Assembly: GCF_012927415.1 (NCBI RefSeq)
Contig: NZ_JABBPF010000167.1
Span: 1-41,530 of the forward strand
DNA from: Polaromonas sp.
Lineage (GTDB): Bacteria > Pseudomonadota > Gammaproteobacteria > Burkholderiales > Burkholderiaceae_C
Direction of reading: 5' to 3'
Length of the DNA stretch: 41,530 bases
Under the pieces are notes generated by a model. It was not told where the DNA came from. It saw only the letters and a list, made by a program, of their open reading frames with translations, and did no database searches. Position 1 is the stretch's first letter. Each line of letters opens with the position of its first letter. The translations under genes and the position numbers were made by a program. Shown piece after piece: positions 16,294 through 24,756 of this stretch.

Positions 16294-16920
16294 GTGGCGA
16301 ATTCCAACGCTCTGGAAGGCCTGACCCAGGCGCTACGCAAGCTCCCGGGGGTGGGGGCGAAGTCGGCGGCCCGCATGGCCTTTCACTTGCTGCAGCACGA
16401 CCGGCCAGGCGCGCTGCAGATCGCCCGGGCGCTGGAACATGCGGTCGGCAGCATTGGGCACTGCGCGCTGTGCAATACCCTGACCGAGCTGGAGGTATGC
16501 GCAACCTGCATCAGTCCGCAGCGCGACCGCAGCAAATTGTGCGTTGTTGAGACGCCGGCCGACCAGGCGGCGCTGGAGCGTACCCTGGCCTACCGTGGCC
16601 TGTATTTTGTGTTGATGGGGAAGCTAAGCCCGCTTGACGGCGTGGGCCCCAACGACATTGGCCTGCAAAAGCTGTTTGACCGCGTGGTGCCCAAGTCTGT
16701 GGATGGTCAGTCGATTCCGGTGGAAAGGCGTGAGGTACAGGAGGTCATTCTGGCGACCAACTTCACTGCAGAAGGCGAGGCGACTGCACATGTCATCGGG
16801 CAAGCGCTGAAAAGCCGGGGCGTGCAAGTCACGCGTCTGGCCCGGGGAGTACCTGTGGGCAGCGAACTTGAATATGTCGATCTGGGCACGATTGCCCATG
16901 CACTGGTGGATCGGCGCTAG
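16294..16920 (+). CDS. recR: Recombination mediator RecR
   Basis: 208 residues beginning at GTG 16294, 25 bp after ybaB, without a strong ribosome site. RecR works with RecF and RecO to load RecA at single-strand gaps. The N-terminal helix-hairpin-helix has [21 protein letters not shown] four-cysteine zinc finger ([16 protein letters not shown]) is near residues 57-72, followed by a Toprim domain with [13 protein letters not shown] and a C-terminal [14 protein letters not shown] segment. Length and all domains match the family. Confidence 0.96.
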   Translation: MANSNALEGLTQALRKLPGVGAKSAARMAFHLLQHDRPGALQIARALEHAVGSIGHCALCNTLTELEVCATCISPQRDRSKLCVVETPADQAALERTLAYRGLYFVLMGKLSPLDGVGPNDIGLQKLFDRVVPKSVDGQSIPVERREVQEVILATNFTAEGEATAHVIGQALKSRGVQVTRLARGVPVGSELEYVDLGTIAHALVDRR

Positions 16921-17020
16921 GCAAGGTGGGCGGTGAAAAATGAGCTTCTGGGCGAGGGGTGATTGAAGTCACGTCGCAGGCTGCACAAAAATAGTTGACA
17001 TTAAAAGAAAAGGATCTGTC

Positions 17021-17434
17021 ATGGCTTTTGCTCGTTTCACCATCGCTTACTGGTGCGTCCTGGTGGCAGCCCTGTTGCCGATGGTGTGTGCGGGGATTGC
17101 CAAGTACGGGACGATGCGGATGTCACGGCGTGAAGGCGGCTTTGACAACAACAACCCCCGCGCGTGGCTGGCAAAGCAGACTGATTGGCGAGCCCGCGCC
17201 AACGCGGCCCAGGCCAATACCTTCGAGGCGCTGCCATTTTTCTTCGCGGCGGTCATCATTGCCCACCAGCTGCAGGCCGGTCAGACCTGGCTCGATATTC
17301 TTGCCCTGATGTTTGTGGTGCTGCGCATCGCCTACGTCATGATGTATGTTGCGGATTGGGCCAGCGCGCGCTCAATGATCTGGGCGCTGGCCGTGCTCGT
17401 CAATGTAGCCATCTTTTTTTCGGGTTACCGCTGA
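17021..17434 (+). CDS. MAPEG family membrane protein
   Basis: 137 residues with AAAGGA (17008-17013) 7 bp before the ATG. Four hydrophobic helices (about residues 5-25, 68-84, 88-108 and 115-134) surround a cytoplasmic loop with NNNPRAWLAK and RANAAQANTFEALPFF. That loop pattern is diagnostic of MAPEG proteins, relatives of microsomal glutathione S-transferases. Bacterial members of this short type have no established substrate. Single gene between recR and the ABC importer. Confidence 0.88.
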   Translation: MAFARFTIAYWCVLVAALLPMVCAGIAKYGTMRMSRREGGFDNNNPRAWLAKQTDWRARANAAQANTFEALPFFFAAVIIAHQLQAGQTWLDILALMFVVLRIAYVMMYVADWASARSMIWALAVLVNVAIFFSGYR

Positions 17435-17579
17435 CATTTTTCCTGGTTGCCTATGGGTATCAGTAACCGGCCGTAACGTTCAAGGTTGCACGGTAAAAAC
17501 CCGAACGGGGATGACCCGGATGCGTGTTTTTTTTTGCGCCGATAAGCTTCTCCTATTAAAGAAATTGCAGGAAGCCCCA

Positions 17580-18629
17580 ATGAACCGCCAATTCCCCATT
17601 TCGCGCCGAAGCTTTGCAGGCGGCACTGCCGCGGTTGCAGCAACGCTTGCATTTCCCGCCCTGCGCGCGCAGAGCAAGCTTGAGAAAACGAAAATCGCAC
17701 TCTCCGTCGGCGGAAAAGCGGCGTTTTACTATCTACCGCTCACCATCTCGGAGCAGCTGGGCTACTTCAAAGCTGAAGGCCTGGAGGTTGAAATCAGCGA
17801 TTTCGCGGGGGGTGCGCGTGCTCTGCAGGCGGTGGTTGGTGGCTCCGCCGATGTCTGCTCAGGCGCTTTTGAGCACACCATCAACCTGCAGGCCAAGAAC
17901 CAGATGTTCCAGGCTTTCGTGCTTCAGGGAAGAGCGCCGCAAATTGCGTTCGGCATTTCTTCCAAAAACATGCCCGACTACAAATCGATTGCAGATCTCA
18001 AAGGGAAAAAAATCGGCGTCTCTGCGCCGGGTTCATCGACCAACATGATGGCGAACCTGGTTTTGTCGCGCGGGGGCCTGAAGCCCGGCGATGTCAGTTT
18101 TATTGGTGTCGGAACAGCTGCCAGTGCGCTCACCGCGCTGCGTTCGGGTCAGATCGACGCGATGAGCAACACTGATCCGATCATGACGATGCTGGAGCAA
18201 AAAGGCGAGGTCAAAATCATCAGCGACACCCGCACGCTCAAGGGGACGGAGGAAGTGTTTGGTGGCCCGATGCCGGCGGCCTGTCTGTATGCGCCTGCCG
18301 ACTTCATTCGAAAGAACCCCAATACCTGCCAGGCGTTGGCCAATGCCATCGTGCATGGCCTGAAGTGGCTGCAAACCGCCGGACCGGGGGACATCATCAA
18401 GACGGTGCCCGAAAGCTACCTGCTCGGTGACCGGGCGCTTTACCTCGCGTCATTCAACAAGGTCCGGGAATCGATCTCGCTTGACGGCCTCATTCCCGAA
18501 GACGGCCCGCGCACGGCCCTGAGGGCGCTGGCCAGCTTTGATCCAAGCATCAAGTCTGAAAAAATCGACCTCGCCAAAACCTACACCAATGAATTTGCGC
18601 GCCGCGCCAAAGAGCGATTCAAGGCGTGA
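17580..18629 (+). CDS. ABC transporter substrate-binding protein (SsuA/TauA/NMT1-like)
   Basis: 349 residues from ATG 17580, with AGGAAG (17569-17574); the upstream in-frame extension lacks such a site. The N-terminus is a Tat-like signal (ISRRSFAGGTAAVAATLAF). The mature protein shows the NMT1/SsuA-type order: a first lobe with YYLPLTISEQLGYFKAEGLE, the pocket segment GSADVCSGAFEHTI, and KKIGVSAPGSSTNMMANLVL opening the second lobe. Family members bind aliphatic sulfonates, taurine, nitrate or pyrimidine-like compounds; the ligand here cannot be told. ATPase and permease genes follow in order. Confidence 0.9.
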   Translation: MNRQFPISRRSFAGGTAAVAATLAFPALRAQSKLEKTKIALSVGGKAAFYYLPLTISEQLGYFKAEGLEVEISDFAGGARALQAVVGGSADVCSGAFEHTINLQAKNQMFQAFVLQGRAPQIAFGISSKNMPDYKSIADLKGKKIGVSAPGSSTNMMANLVLSRGGLKPGDVSFIGVGTAASALTALRSGQIDAMSNTDPIMTMLEQKGEVKIISDTRTLKGTEEVFGGPMPAACLYAPADFIRKNPNTCQALANAIVHGLKWLQTAGPGDIIKTVPESYLLGDRALYLASFNKVRESISLDGLIPEDGPRTALRALASFDPSIKSEKIDLAKTYTNEFARRAKERFKA

Positions 18630-18696
18630 TCCACCGCGTCAAGTGCCGGCAGGTTCCGGGTTGTGCACAGCCTGAAGGTTTTATTTAGGTTTTTAG

Positions 18697-19536
18697 ATGT
18701 CAGATCCCGCCGATCCGGATTCACACCATTACGCACTCGAGTTGCTCGATATCACCTGCACCTTCCGGGCGCAGGACGATGCGGCGCAGCGTTACACGGC
18801 CGTCAGCAACACCACGCTTCGCATTCACGCGGGTGAGTTTGTTTCGGTGGTGGGTCCTACCGGGTGCGGCAAGTCCACCCTGCTCAATATTGGTGCCGGT
18901 TTGCTGGAGCCATCGTCGGGCCAGGTGAGGGTGTGCGGCCAGCCGTTAAGCGGCATCAATACCCGCGCCGGCTACATGTTCCAGAGTGAAGCGCTGATGC
19001 CCTGGCGCAGTGCGCTGGACAACGTCATGATGGGACTGCAGTACCGGGGCGTTTCCGATGCCGATGCCAGGGCACAGGCGCAGGCCTGGCTGGAGCGGGT
19101 GGGGCTGGCTGAATTTGGCGATCGTTATCCACACCAGCTCTCAGGCGGCATGCGCAAGCGGGCGGCGCTGGCGCAGGTGCTGGTGCTCGACCCCGACATC
19201 ATCCTGATGGACGAGCCTTTCAGCGCTCTGGATATACAGACGCGCCAGCTCATGGAAAACGAAGTGCTGGATTTGTGGGCAGCCAAAAAGAAGGCAGTCC
19301 TTTTCATCACGCACGATCTGGACGAAGCAATTGCCATGAGTGATCGTGTGGTGGTGCTGTCAGCCGGCCCGGGGACGCACCCGATCGGCGAATTTGCCAT
19401 CGATCTGCCGCGACCCCGTGATGTCGCCGAAGTCCGGCATCTGCCGCGTTTTGTGGAACTGCATTCGCAGATATGGAATGTATTGCGTGACGAGGTGCTC
19501 AAGGGTTACGCGCAGCAACTGAAGAAAGCCGCCTGA
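18697..19536 (+). CDS. ABC transporter ATP-binding protein (SsuB/TauB-like)
   Basis: 279 residues. The nucleotide-binding domain is complete: Walker A GPTGCGKST near residue 53, Q-loop in MFQSEALMPW, signature LSGGMRKRAALAQVL, Walker B IILMDEPFSALD and the switch histidine in FITHDLDEA. The MPW after the Q-loop and MRKR within the signature are typical of sulfonate/nitrate importers. It energises uptake for the binding protein encoded 67 bp upstream and the permease 82 bp downstream. Confidence 0.93.
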   Translation: MSDPADPDSHHYALELLDITCTFRAQDDAAQRYTAVSNTTLRIHAGEFVSVVGPTGCGKSTLLNIGAGLLEPSSGQVRVCGQPLSGINTRAGYMFQSEALMPWRSALDNVMMGLQYRGVSDADARAQAQAWLERVGLAEFGDRYPHQLSGGMRKRAALAQVLVLDPDIILMDEPFSALDIQTRQLMENEVLDLWAAKKKAVLFITHDLDEAIAMSDRVVVLSAGPGTHPIGEFAIDLPRPRDVAEVRHLPRFVELHSQIWNVLRDEVLKGYAQQLKKAA

Positions 19537-19618
19537 AACATGTGCATTCACGCGATCTTTTTATGCTGCTCTCCAAAAGCACCAAGTATGGTTTTCTCTG
19601 ATCAATCGCGGCGAAAAA

Positions 19619-20491
19619 ATGCCTGCTTTTGCAGCGCAGGCAAAGCCTGAGATGTGGCGCTCCATCAAGCCTTCCGGGGGCAACTTGCGCATTTGGCAGC
19701 TGGGTTTGCTGTTGCTCATGCTGCTGGGCTGGCACCTCGCATCGCGTGATCAGCAAATCGCTTTTTTTCTGGGCGAGCCCATTCAGGTCGCAGGCCGGGT
19801 CTGGAGCTGGTTCATGCCATTCGGATTTGGCGCGAGCCTGTTTTTCCCCGATGGCCTGCCGGGCAATGCCGACATTTACCTTCACCTCGGTACGACCCTG
19901 CTTGAAACAGTGCTGGCTTTCGGCATTGGCACCGCGCTGGGACTGGGCTGCGGTTTGTGGCTTGCGCTGGCGCCCACGGCCAGCGCACTCCTTGAGCCCT
20001 ACATTACCGCCGCAAACTCCATGCCTCGCGTGATTCTTGCGCCGATTTTTGCGCTCTGGTTTGGTTTGGGCATCTGGAGCAAGGTGGCGCTCGCCGTCAC
20101 GCTGGTGTTTTTCATCGTGTTTTTTAATGTGTACCAAGGCGTGAAAGAAGTCAGCCCTGTCGTTCTGGCCAATGCCCGAATGCTGGGTGCCACCCAGCGA
20201 CAGTTGCTGCGGACCGTTTACCTGCCCAGCGCCACCAGTTGGGTGTTCTCCAGCCTGCACACTTCGGTAGGCCTGGCGTTTGTCGGTGCGGTGGTGGGCG
20301 AGTATCTCGGCTCGGCTCGCGGCGTGGGCTACCTCATCTTGCAGGCTGAAGGCACTTTTGACGTCAATACGGTGTTTGCTGGTATTGTGGTTCTCACCGC
20401 ATTCGCCCTGTTGCTCGACGGCCTCGTTGGCAAGCTTGAAAGACGGCTCATGAAGTGGCAGCCGCGCACCGGCGAAACGGAAAAGCTGTAG
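19619..20491 (+). CDS. ABC transporter permease (SsuC/TauC-like)
   Basis: 290 residues with about six to seven transmembrane helices. The EAA loop that contacts the ATPase is seen as VLANARMLGATQRQLLRTVY, and the following helix has the usual GLAFVGAVVGEYLGSARGVG. A long periplasmic segment after the first helix (WSWFMPFGFGASLFFPDGLP) is present. The start at ATG 19619 has only a weak upstream GGCG; ATG 19652 is possible. Third gene of the importer operon. Confidence 0.9.
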   Translation: MPAFAAQAKPEMWRSIKPSGGNLRIWQLGLLLLMLLGWHLASRDQQIAFFLGEPIQVAGRVWSWFMPFGFGASLFFPDGLPGNADIYLHLGTTLLETVLAFGIGTALGLGCGLWLALAPTASALLEPYITAANSMPRVILAPIFALWFGLGIWSKVALAVTLVFFIVFFNVYQGVKEVSPVVLANARMLGATQRQLLRTVYLPSATSWVFSSLHTSVGLAFVGAVVGEYLGSARGVGYLILQAEGTFDVNTVFAGIVVLTAFALLLDGLVGKLERRLMKWQPRTGETEKL

Positions 20492-20501
20492 AAGCCCGCC
20501 T

Positions 20502-20518
20502 GGCAATCTCGGATTGCC
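20502..20518 (+). other. Perfect 7-bp hairpin after the importer operon
   Basis: GGCAATC (20502-20508) and GATTGCC (20512-20518) pair perfectly around a TCG loop, 10 bp after the permease stop. There is no immediate T-run, so it is not a standard intrinsic terminator, but it may protect the 3' end of the operon message. Confidence 0.4.
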
Positions 20519-20654
20519 GCGAGTTTCAGCAAGTTTTCCTTCCGTCCTACAAACTCGGCCCGAACAATTCGGTACATTTAGAGTTTAGCTGTTGCCGATG
20601 GCTTCCATGCTGGATGGAGGCTGCGGCGGCCGGCTTCCAAGGTACAAAAAAACT

Positions 20655-20807
20655 ATGAATTTATCTCACAGCATCGCGCCTGTTGTCTCGCTGATCGCAG
20701 GCATTCTTATACTGCTCATCCCGCGGCTGCTCAATTACATCGTCGCCATCTACCTGATTATCATCGGCCTGATTGGCTTGTTCGGTACGGGATCGCTGCG
20801 GCTGTAA
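20655..20807 (+). CDS. DUF3096 family small membrane protein
   Basis: 50 residues, the normal size for this family. After a short start (MNLSHSIAP) come two hydrophobic helices separated by the short PRLLNYIV link (VSLIAGILILLIP and AIYLIIIGLIGLFG). The order of hydrophobic segments and the PRLLNYIVAIYL motif identify DUF3096, an inner-membrane family of unknown function. ATG 20655 was chosen because the upstream in-frame part is not hydrophobic or conserved. It ends 45 bp before the convergent mltD-like gene. Confidence 0.75.
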   Translation: MNLSHSIAPVVSLIAGILILLIPRLLNYIVAIYLIIIGLIGLFGTGSLRL

Positions 20808-20852
20808 GTACTTCAAGCACCCATCGCCGTCCGCCCCCGCTTGACTGAATTG

Positions 20853-22430
20853 TCAGCGCCGCTTTGATTTGACAATCGCCTTGCTGGTGCCGCGTTTGAC
20901 CACGCTTGCTTTGTTGCGCTGGGGAGTGGAAAGCGAGTGCTTCAGCGTTTTCACCACCGGGCTGCGAGCCGATGACGGCACACGCGCCGTGATCGGCAGG
21001 AATACCACCACCTGATGTCCCTTTGTAAAGCCCGCTCCCGTGCTGACGTTGTTCCAGCCCGCGACGCTCGCCGCAGTCAGGCCATAACGTTGGGCGATGG
21101 TGAGCACGGATTCTCCCTTTCGTGCCCTGACCATGGTGCGGCGCGTGACGATTTCCGGGGCCAGAGAAACCTGAGCGGTGTCGGCCACATGGCTGGTGAC
21201 ATCGTTTTCCACCAGAGCGGAACGCGGCACGACCAGCGTGGATCCGGCTTTGATGAGCATGCGGGGAGGGATATTGTTCACCGTGCGCAAATCGGCTTCA
21301 TTCATTCCCGTATGACGGGCCGCTTCAGTCGCGTTCATGGTGCTGGGGGCGGTCCAGGCGGTCCAGCTGGCATATTGTCCCTGGCTGTAGGCATCAAAAT
21401 TGCGCTGGAATACCAGCGCGCTGTCCCACGGCAGCAAGATAAGCGGTGTGCCTGCAGCGAGGATGACTGGTCGGTGGGCTGAGGGATTGAGCGCCTTGAA
21501 GTCTTCGATTTTTACGTCAGCAAGCCGCGCCGCCAGGGCTACGTCGATGTCCCGCGTGATTTGTACCTGCTGGAAATAGGGGTGATTTTCAATCAGCGGT
21601 AGTTCGGTGCTGAAAGCCCGCGGGTTGGCGACGATGTTTTTCACCGCCTGCAGTTTGGGCACGTAAAGCCGTGTTTCAGCTGGCATGTTGAGCTCGTTGT
21701 AACTTGTGCCCAAACCCGCCTTCTGATTTTTTGCGATGGCGCGGGCGACGCTGCCTTCGCCCCAGTTGTAAGCGGCCAGGGCGAGGTGCCAGTCACCAAA
21801 CATGCCATAGAGTTTTTGCAGGTAGTCCAGCGCGGCGCGGGTCGAGGCCAGCACGTCACGGCGGTCATCGCGAAATACGTTTTGCTTCAAGGCGAAGTAT
21901 TTTCCGGTTGCCGGCATGAATTGCCACATGCCCGCCGCTTTGGCGCTGGAAACTGCCTGCGGGTTGAACGCGCTTTCAATGAACGGCAACAGCGCCAGCT
22001 CGGTGGGCATCTGGCGGCGCTCAAGCTCTTCAACAATGTGAAAGAGGTATTTGCTGGAGCGCTCGGTCATTCGCTGGATGTAATCCGGCCGGCTGGCATA
22101 CCACTGCTCCCGGTCGCCCACCAGTTCGTTTTGCAGATCGGGCATGGCAAACCCCCGCCGGATTCGATCCCACAACTCCTTGGGCGGCTCGGTTGACGCT
22201 ATCTGGTGGGAGCCCACCTTGCCAGGTGTAATCGCCTGCAGCGGACTATTCGGGATTTGCGGTTTGAAGCCAGGGCTGGCGCCTGTCGTGAGCACGGGAT
22301 CCCCCGGCATACCCGGCTGCGTCGCACAGCCTGCCAACACCGACATCACAAGGAGCAGGGCCAGCGAAAGAAAGCGCACGCTGATGGTGGGAAAAGAAAA
22401 AAGCGTTTGGGTTCGGTGGTGAGGCGTCAT
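20853..22430 (-). CDS. mltD: Membrane-bound lytic transglycosylase D-like lipoprotein
   Basis: 525 residues. An N-terminal signal with lipobox LAGC predicts an outer-membrane lipoprotein. The SLT catalytic domain follows, with the catalytic glutamate in FIESAFNPQAVS (about Glu152) and the motif AAGMWQFMPATGKYF. Two C-terminal LysM repeats (about residues 365-400 and 433-480, for example GESVLTIAQRYGLTAASVAG) bind peptidoglycan. The enzyme cleaves glycan strands to 1,6-anhydro muropeptides. The tail is strongly basic (KRGTSKAIVKSKRR). It lies 15 bp downstream of gloB on the same strand, as in many beta- and gammaproteobacteria. Confidence 0.92.
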   Translation of the reverse strand: MTPHHRTQTLFSFPTISVRFLSLALLLVMSVLAGCATQPGMPGDPVLTTGASPGFKPQIPNSPLQAITPGKVGSHQIASTEPPKELWDRIRRGFAMPDLQNELVGDREQWYASRPDYIQRMTERSSKYLFHIVEELERRQMPTELALLPFIESAFNPQAVSSAKAAGMWQFMPATGKYFALKQNVFRDDRRDVLASTRAALDYLQKLYGMFGDWHLALAAYNWGEGSVARAIAKNQKAGLGTSYNELNMPAETRLYVPKLQAVKNIVANPRAFSTELPLIENHPYFQQVQITRDIDVALAARLADVKIEDFKALNPSAHRPVILAAGTPLILLPWDSALVFQRNFDAYSQGQYASWTAWTAPSTMNATEAARHTGMNEADLRTVNNIPPRMLIKAGSTLVVPRSALVENDVTSHVADTAQVSLAPEIVTRRTMVRARKGESVLTIAQRYGLTAASVAGWNNVSTGAGFTKGHQVVVFLPITARVPSSARSPVVKTLKHSLSTPQRNKASVVKRGTSKAIVKSKRR

Positions 22431-22445
22431 TTGAATTAATTTTTT

Positions 22446-23177
22446 TCACTGCCTGATGGCGGCGGATAGGGTGCTGTCGTCGTGGGCCGACGCATCAAAG
22501 CGGTGGGCGGCCGGCTTGAGGGTGGCTTGCCGCGTTGGTAAAAAAGGGTTGATTAATAGTTCCTGGGCGATCAAGCTGGGCACGGTAGGAAGATCTTCGC
22601 CCCGCAAGCGCACACAACGCGCCTGATAAGCGTCAAGGTCAGTGCTGTTCGCCTCCAGGGCCAGCGCGAAAGGAATGTTGCTAAAGGCGTATTTGCGAGG
22701 ACAGCAAAGCAGCGTGGTACCGGGCAGGGCTGTCACCTTGTCCGGAGAGGCCAGCATTTGCGCGAACGTATCTTTAAACAGTCGGCCACAGCCGGCTGAA
22801 AAAAGTGTGTCACCGCGAAAGAGGAGGGGTTTCCCCTCTGCGTTCGGCGTGTCGAACGCAATATGTCCAGCCGGATGACCTGGGCCATTCAGCCTCTGAA
22901 ACAGCAGGTCCAGCGAATTCACACTGTCACCTTCTTGCCGCGATGGACAAGGCTGCAGGATCGGCGTGGCTTTGGTCGCTTCGCGCAAGATATCGGCGTC
23001 AGCGACGCTGTCAGCATGATGGTGCGTGACTAGAATCGACTCTAATAGCAGTGTGTGCTCCTTAAGCATATGCAATACCGGCCCGGCATCACCGGGGTCC
23101 ACCACCACCGCGCGCTTGCCGTCATGCAACAGCCAAGGGTAATTGTCGGCAAAAGCGGGAATGGGAAGTAAATACAT
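22446..23177 (-). CDS. gloB: Glyoxalase II homologue with altered metal site
   Basis: 243 residues from ATG at 23177. Overall it is a hydroxyacylglutathione hydrolase: MYLLPIPAFADNYPWLLHDG start, beta-lactamase fold, FRGDTLFSAGCGRLF, and C-terminal NPFL. Metal-1 ligands are kept (His52, His54, His101, Asp123). The motif normally THHHADH reads THHHADS (Ser57), and the normal C-x-HEYT reads CPRKYA (Arg161). Both second-metal histidines are therefore lost, while Asp56 remains. The substrate-binding middle and the C-terminus also diverge. Position (next to mltD, divergent from a YafS-like methyltransferase) is that of the true gloB, so this is probably the ancestral gene that has changed or lost function. 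Confidence 0.85.
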   Translation of the reverse strand: MYLLPIPAFADNYPWLLHDGKRAVVVDPGDAGPVLHMLKEHTLLLESILVTHHHADSVADADILREATKATPILQPCPSRQEGDSVNSLDLLFQRLNGPGHPAGHIAFDTPNAEGKPLLFRGDTLFSAGCGRLFKDTFAQMLASPDKVTALPGTTLLCCPRKYAFSNIPFALALEANSTDLDAYQARCVRLRGEDLPTVPSLIAQELLINPFLPTRQATLKPAAHRFDASAHDDSTLSAAIRQ

Positions 23178-23189
23178 GCGGTGGATTCG

Positions 23190-24026
23190 ATGAACTCGGA
23201 AATTATAGGTTTGACAGACTGGCTGAGGACGCCGCCAGGCCGTTATTTGCTGAACTGGGAACGCAGGCATTTTGACGAGGCGGTGAGTGATATTTTTGGC
23301 TACCACGCCCTGCAACTCGGTCTTCCCGAACTCGATGCCCTGCAAGCTAATCGAATGCCGCACAAGTGGCTGGCATTGACTGGCACGGAAGGAAAGTCAG
23401 ATTTCGCAAACCTGCCGCTGATGCCCGCTAATGGGACGAACCCAGAGGACAAAAGTTCCCCGCGTCCTGCCTTGCTGACCGATTCAGCTGCTTTGCCCTT
23501 TCCCGAAAGCAGTCTGGATCTGGTCGTGCTGCCCCACACGCTTGAACTTGGCCATGACCCCCACTCTGCGCTGCGCGAGGTTGAGCGCGTACTGGTTCCG
23601 GAAGGACGCGTGGTCATCAGCGGCCTGAATCCCGTCAGCTTGTGGGGATTGCGCCAGCGCCGCGGCCACTTTTATCAGCATTTTGGATACGACAAGCTTT
23701 TTTTGCCCGGAACCGGTGATTTCATTGGTTACTGGCGTCTGCGCGACTGGCTGAGGCTGCTTAATTTTGAGGTAGAGTCAGCCCGCTTTGGCTGTTATCG
23801 CCCGGCGTTGAAAAACCAGAAGTGGCTGGACCGATTTGAATGGATGGACTCAGCCGGTGAGCGCTGGTGGCCCATATTTGGAGCGGTATATTTTCTGGTG
23901 GCAGTCAAGCGTGTTCGGGGTATGCGTCTGCTCGAACCAGCGTGGAAAGCACATAAGGCGCCTGTGGCGGCACCGGTCGTGGTGGCCAGCAGAAAACCGG
24001 TGAACCGTGCGCCGCCGCCAGCCTGA
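23190..24026 (+). CDS. SAM-dependent methyltransferase (YafS-like)
   Basis: 278 residues from ATG 23190; a GTG at 23181 is an alternative. The C-terminal half of a class I methyltransferase fold is clear: [20 protein letters not shown], then [20 protein letters not shown]. The glycine-rich SAM loop expected further upstream is not obvious, a trait of this subfamily. Substrate unknown. It is divergent from gloB with only 12 bp between start codons and is followed by rnhA, the order also seen in E. coli (gloB, yafS, rnhA). Confidence 0.85.
   Translation: MNSEIIGLTDWLRTPPGRYLLNWERRHFDEAVSDIFGYHALQLGLPELDALQANRMPHKWLALTGTEGKSDFANLPLMPANGTNPEDKSSPRPALLTDSAALPFPESSLDLVVLPHTLELGHDPHSALREVERVLVPEGRVVISGLNPVSLWGLRQRRGHFYQHFGYDKLFLPGTGDFIGYWRLRDWLRLLNFEVESARFGCYRPALKNQKWLDRFEWMDSAGERWWPIFGAVYFLVAVKRVRGMRLLEPAWKAHKAPVAAPVVVASRKPVNRAPPPA
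23202..23207 (-). promoter_or_regulatory. Possible -10 of gloB inside the methyltransferase gene
   Basis: Read on the minus strand this is TATAAT, 24 bp upstream of the gloB ATG at 23177. No good -35 is found at the usual distance. If real, the gloB promoter lies entirely inside the 5' end of the divergent methyltransferase gene. Confidence 0.35.
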
Positions 24027-24087
24027 TTTCTTTGTCTTTTTTCTTTCTACTTTAATCGCCAGGCCATGCCTGGAATTGCAAATATCC

Positions 24088-24564
24088 ATGACCGACTCGA
24101 ACCCAGCTGCTATTTCCCAACACGTCGTGATTCATACGGATGGCGCATGCAAAGGAAACCCTGGCCCCGGTGGCTGGGGCGCGCTGCTGGCAACGGGCGA
24201 CACCGAAAAGGAACTATTTGGCGGCGAGCTGGGTACCACCAACAACCGCATGGAAATGACCGCAGTGATTGAGGCACTGGCCGCGCTTAGAAGGCCCTGC
24301 AACATCACTCTTTACCTCGACAGCCAGTACGTACTCAAAGGTATCACCGAGTGGATACACGGGTGGAAGGCCAGGGGCTGGCGCACGGCCGCCAAGGCGC
24401 CGGTCAAAAATGTTGATTTGTGGCAACGGCTGGATGCGCTGCTGGTCAGCAGCGGTCACACCATCGATTGGCGTTGGGTCAGGGGGCACAACGGCGACCC
24501 GGGCAATGAACGAGCCGATGCGCTGGCCAACAAGGGTGTTGAGCGCGCCTTGGGTCGCCTTTGA
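24088..24564 (+). CDS. rnhA: Ribonuclease HI
   Basis: 158 residues from ATG 24088. The enzyme degrades RNA in RNA-DNA hybrids. All catalytic residues are visible: Asp in [15 protein letters not shown], Glu in NNRMEMTAV, Asp in LYLDSQYV, His in [10 protein letters not shown] and Asp in NERADALAN. The basic handle region has [13 protein letters not shown]. Length and order match the family. It follows the methyltransferase gene by 61 bp; dnaQ, the usual neighbour in E. coli, is not here. Confidence 0.97.
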   Translation: MTDSNPAAISQHVVIHTDGACKGNPGPGGWGALLATGDTEKELFGGELGTTNNRMEMTAVIEALAALRRPCNITLYLDSQYVLKGITEWIHGWKARGWRTAAKAPVKNVDLWQRLDALLVSSGHTIDWRWVRGHNGDPGNERADALANKGVERALGRL

Positions 24565-24756
24565 ACAATCGTTGAACGGAAGCGTGCCCCCGGCGCTTGG
24601 CTTCCCGCGCAGGATGCCATCCTTCACCTGATAAATCCTTTGTAAAGCTGCGGACAGGCGTCCGGGCAGTGCAGGCGAAGCCAAGCGGTCAAGGCGTTGT
24701 CCTGCTACATTGAGTGTTTATTTCCTTTTCTGACAAGTTACTTTTCTACCTCCTTC

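Noticed and set aside
16995-17000. TTGACA as a -35 box for the MAPEG gene
   Set aside because: The matching -10 would fall on or after the start codon at 17021.
17500-17535. Hairpin plus T9 as a terminator before the ABC importer
   Set aside because: The CCCG/CGGG stem is only 4 bp and the T-run begins 17 bp after it, so it does not form a standard terminator.
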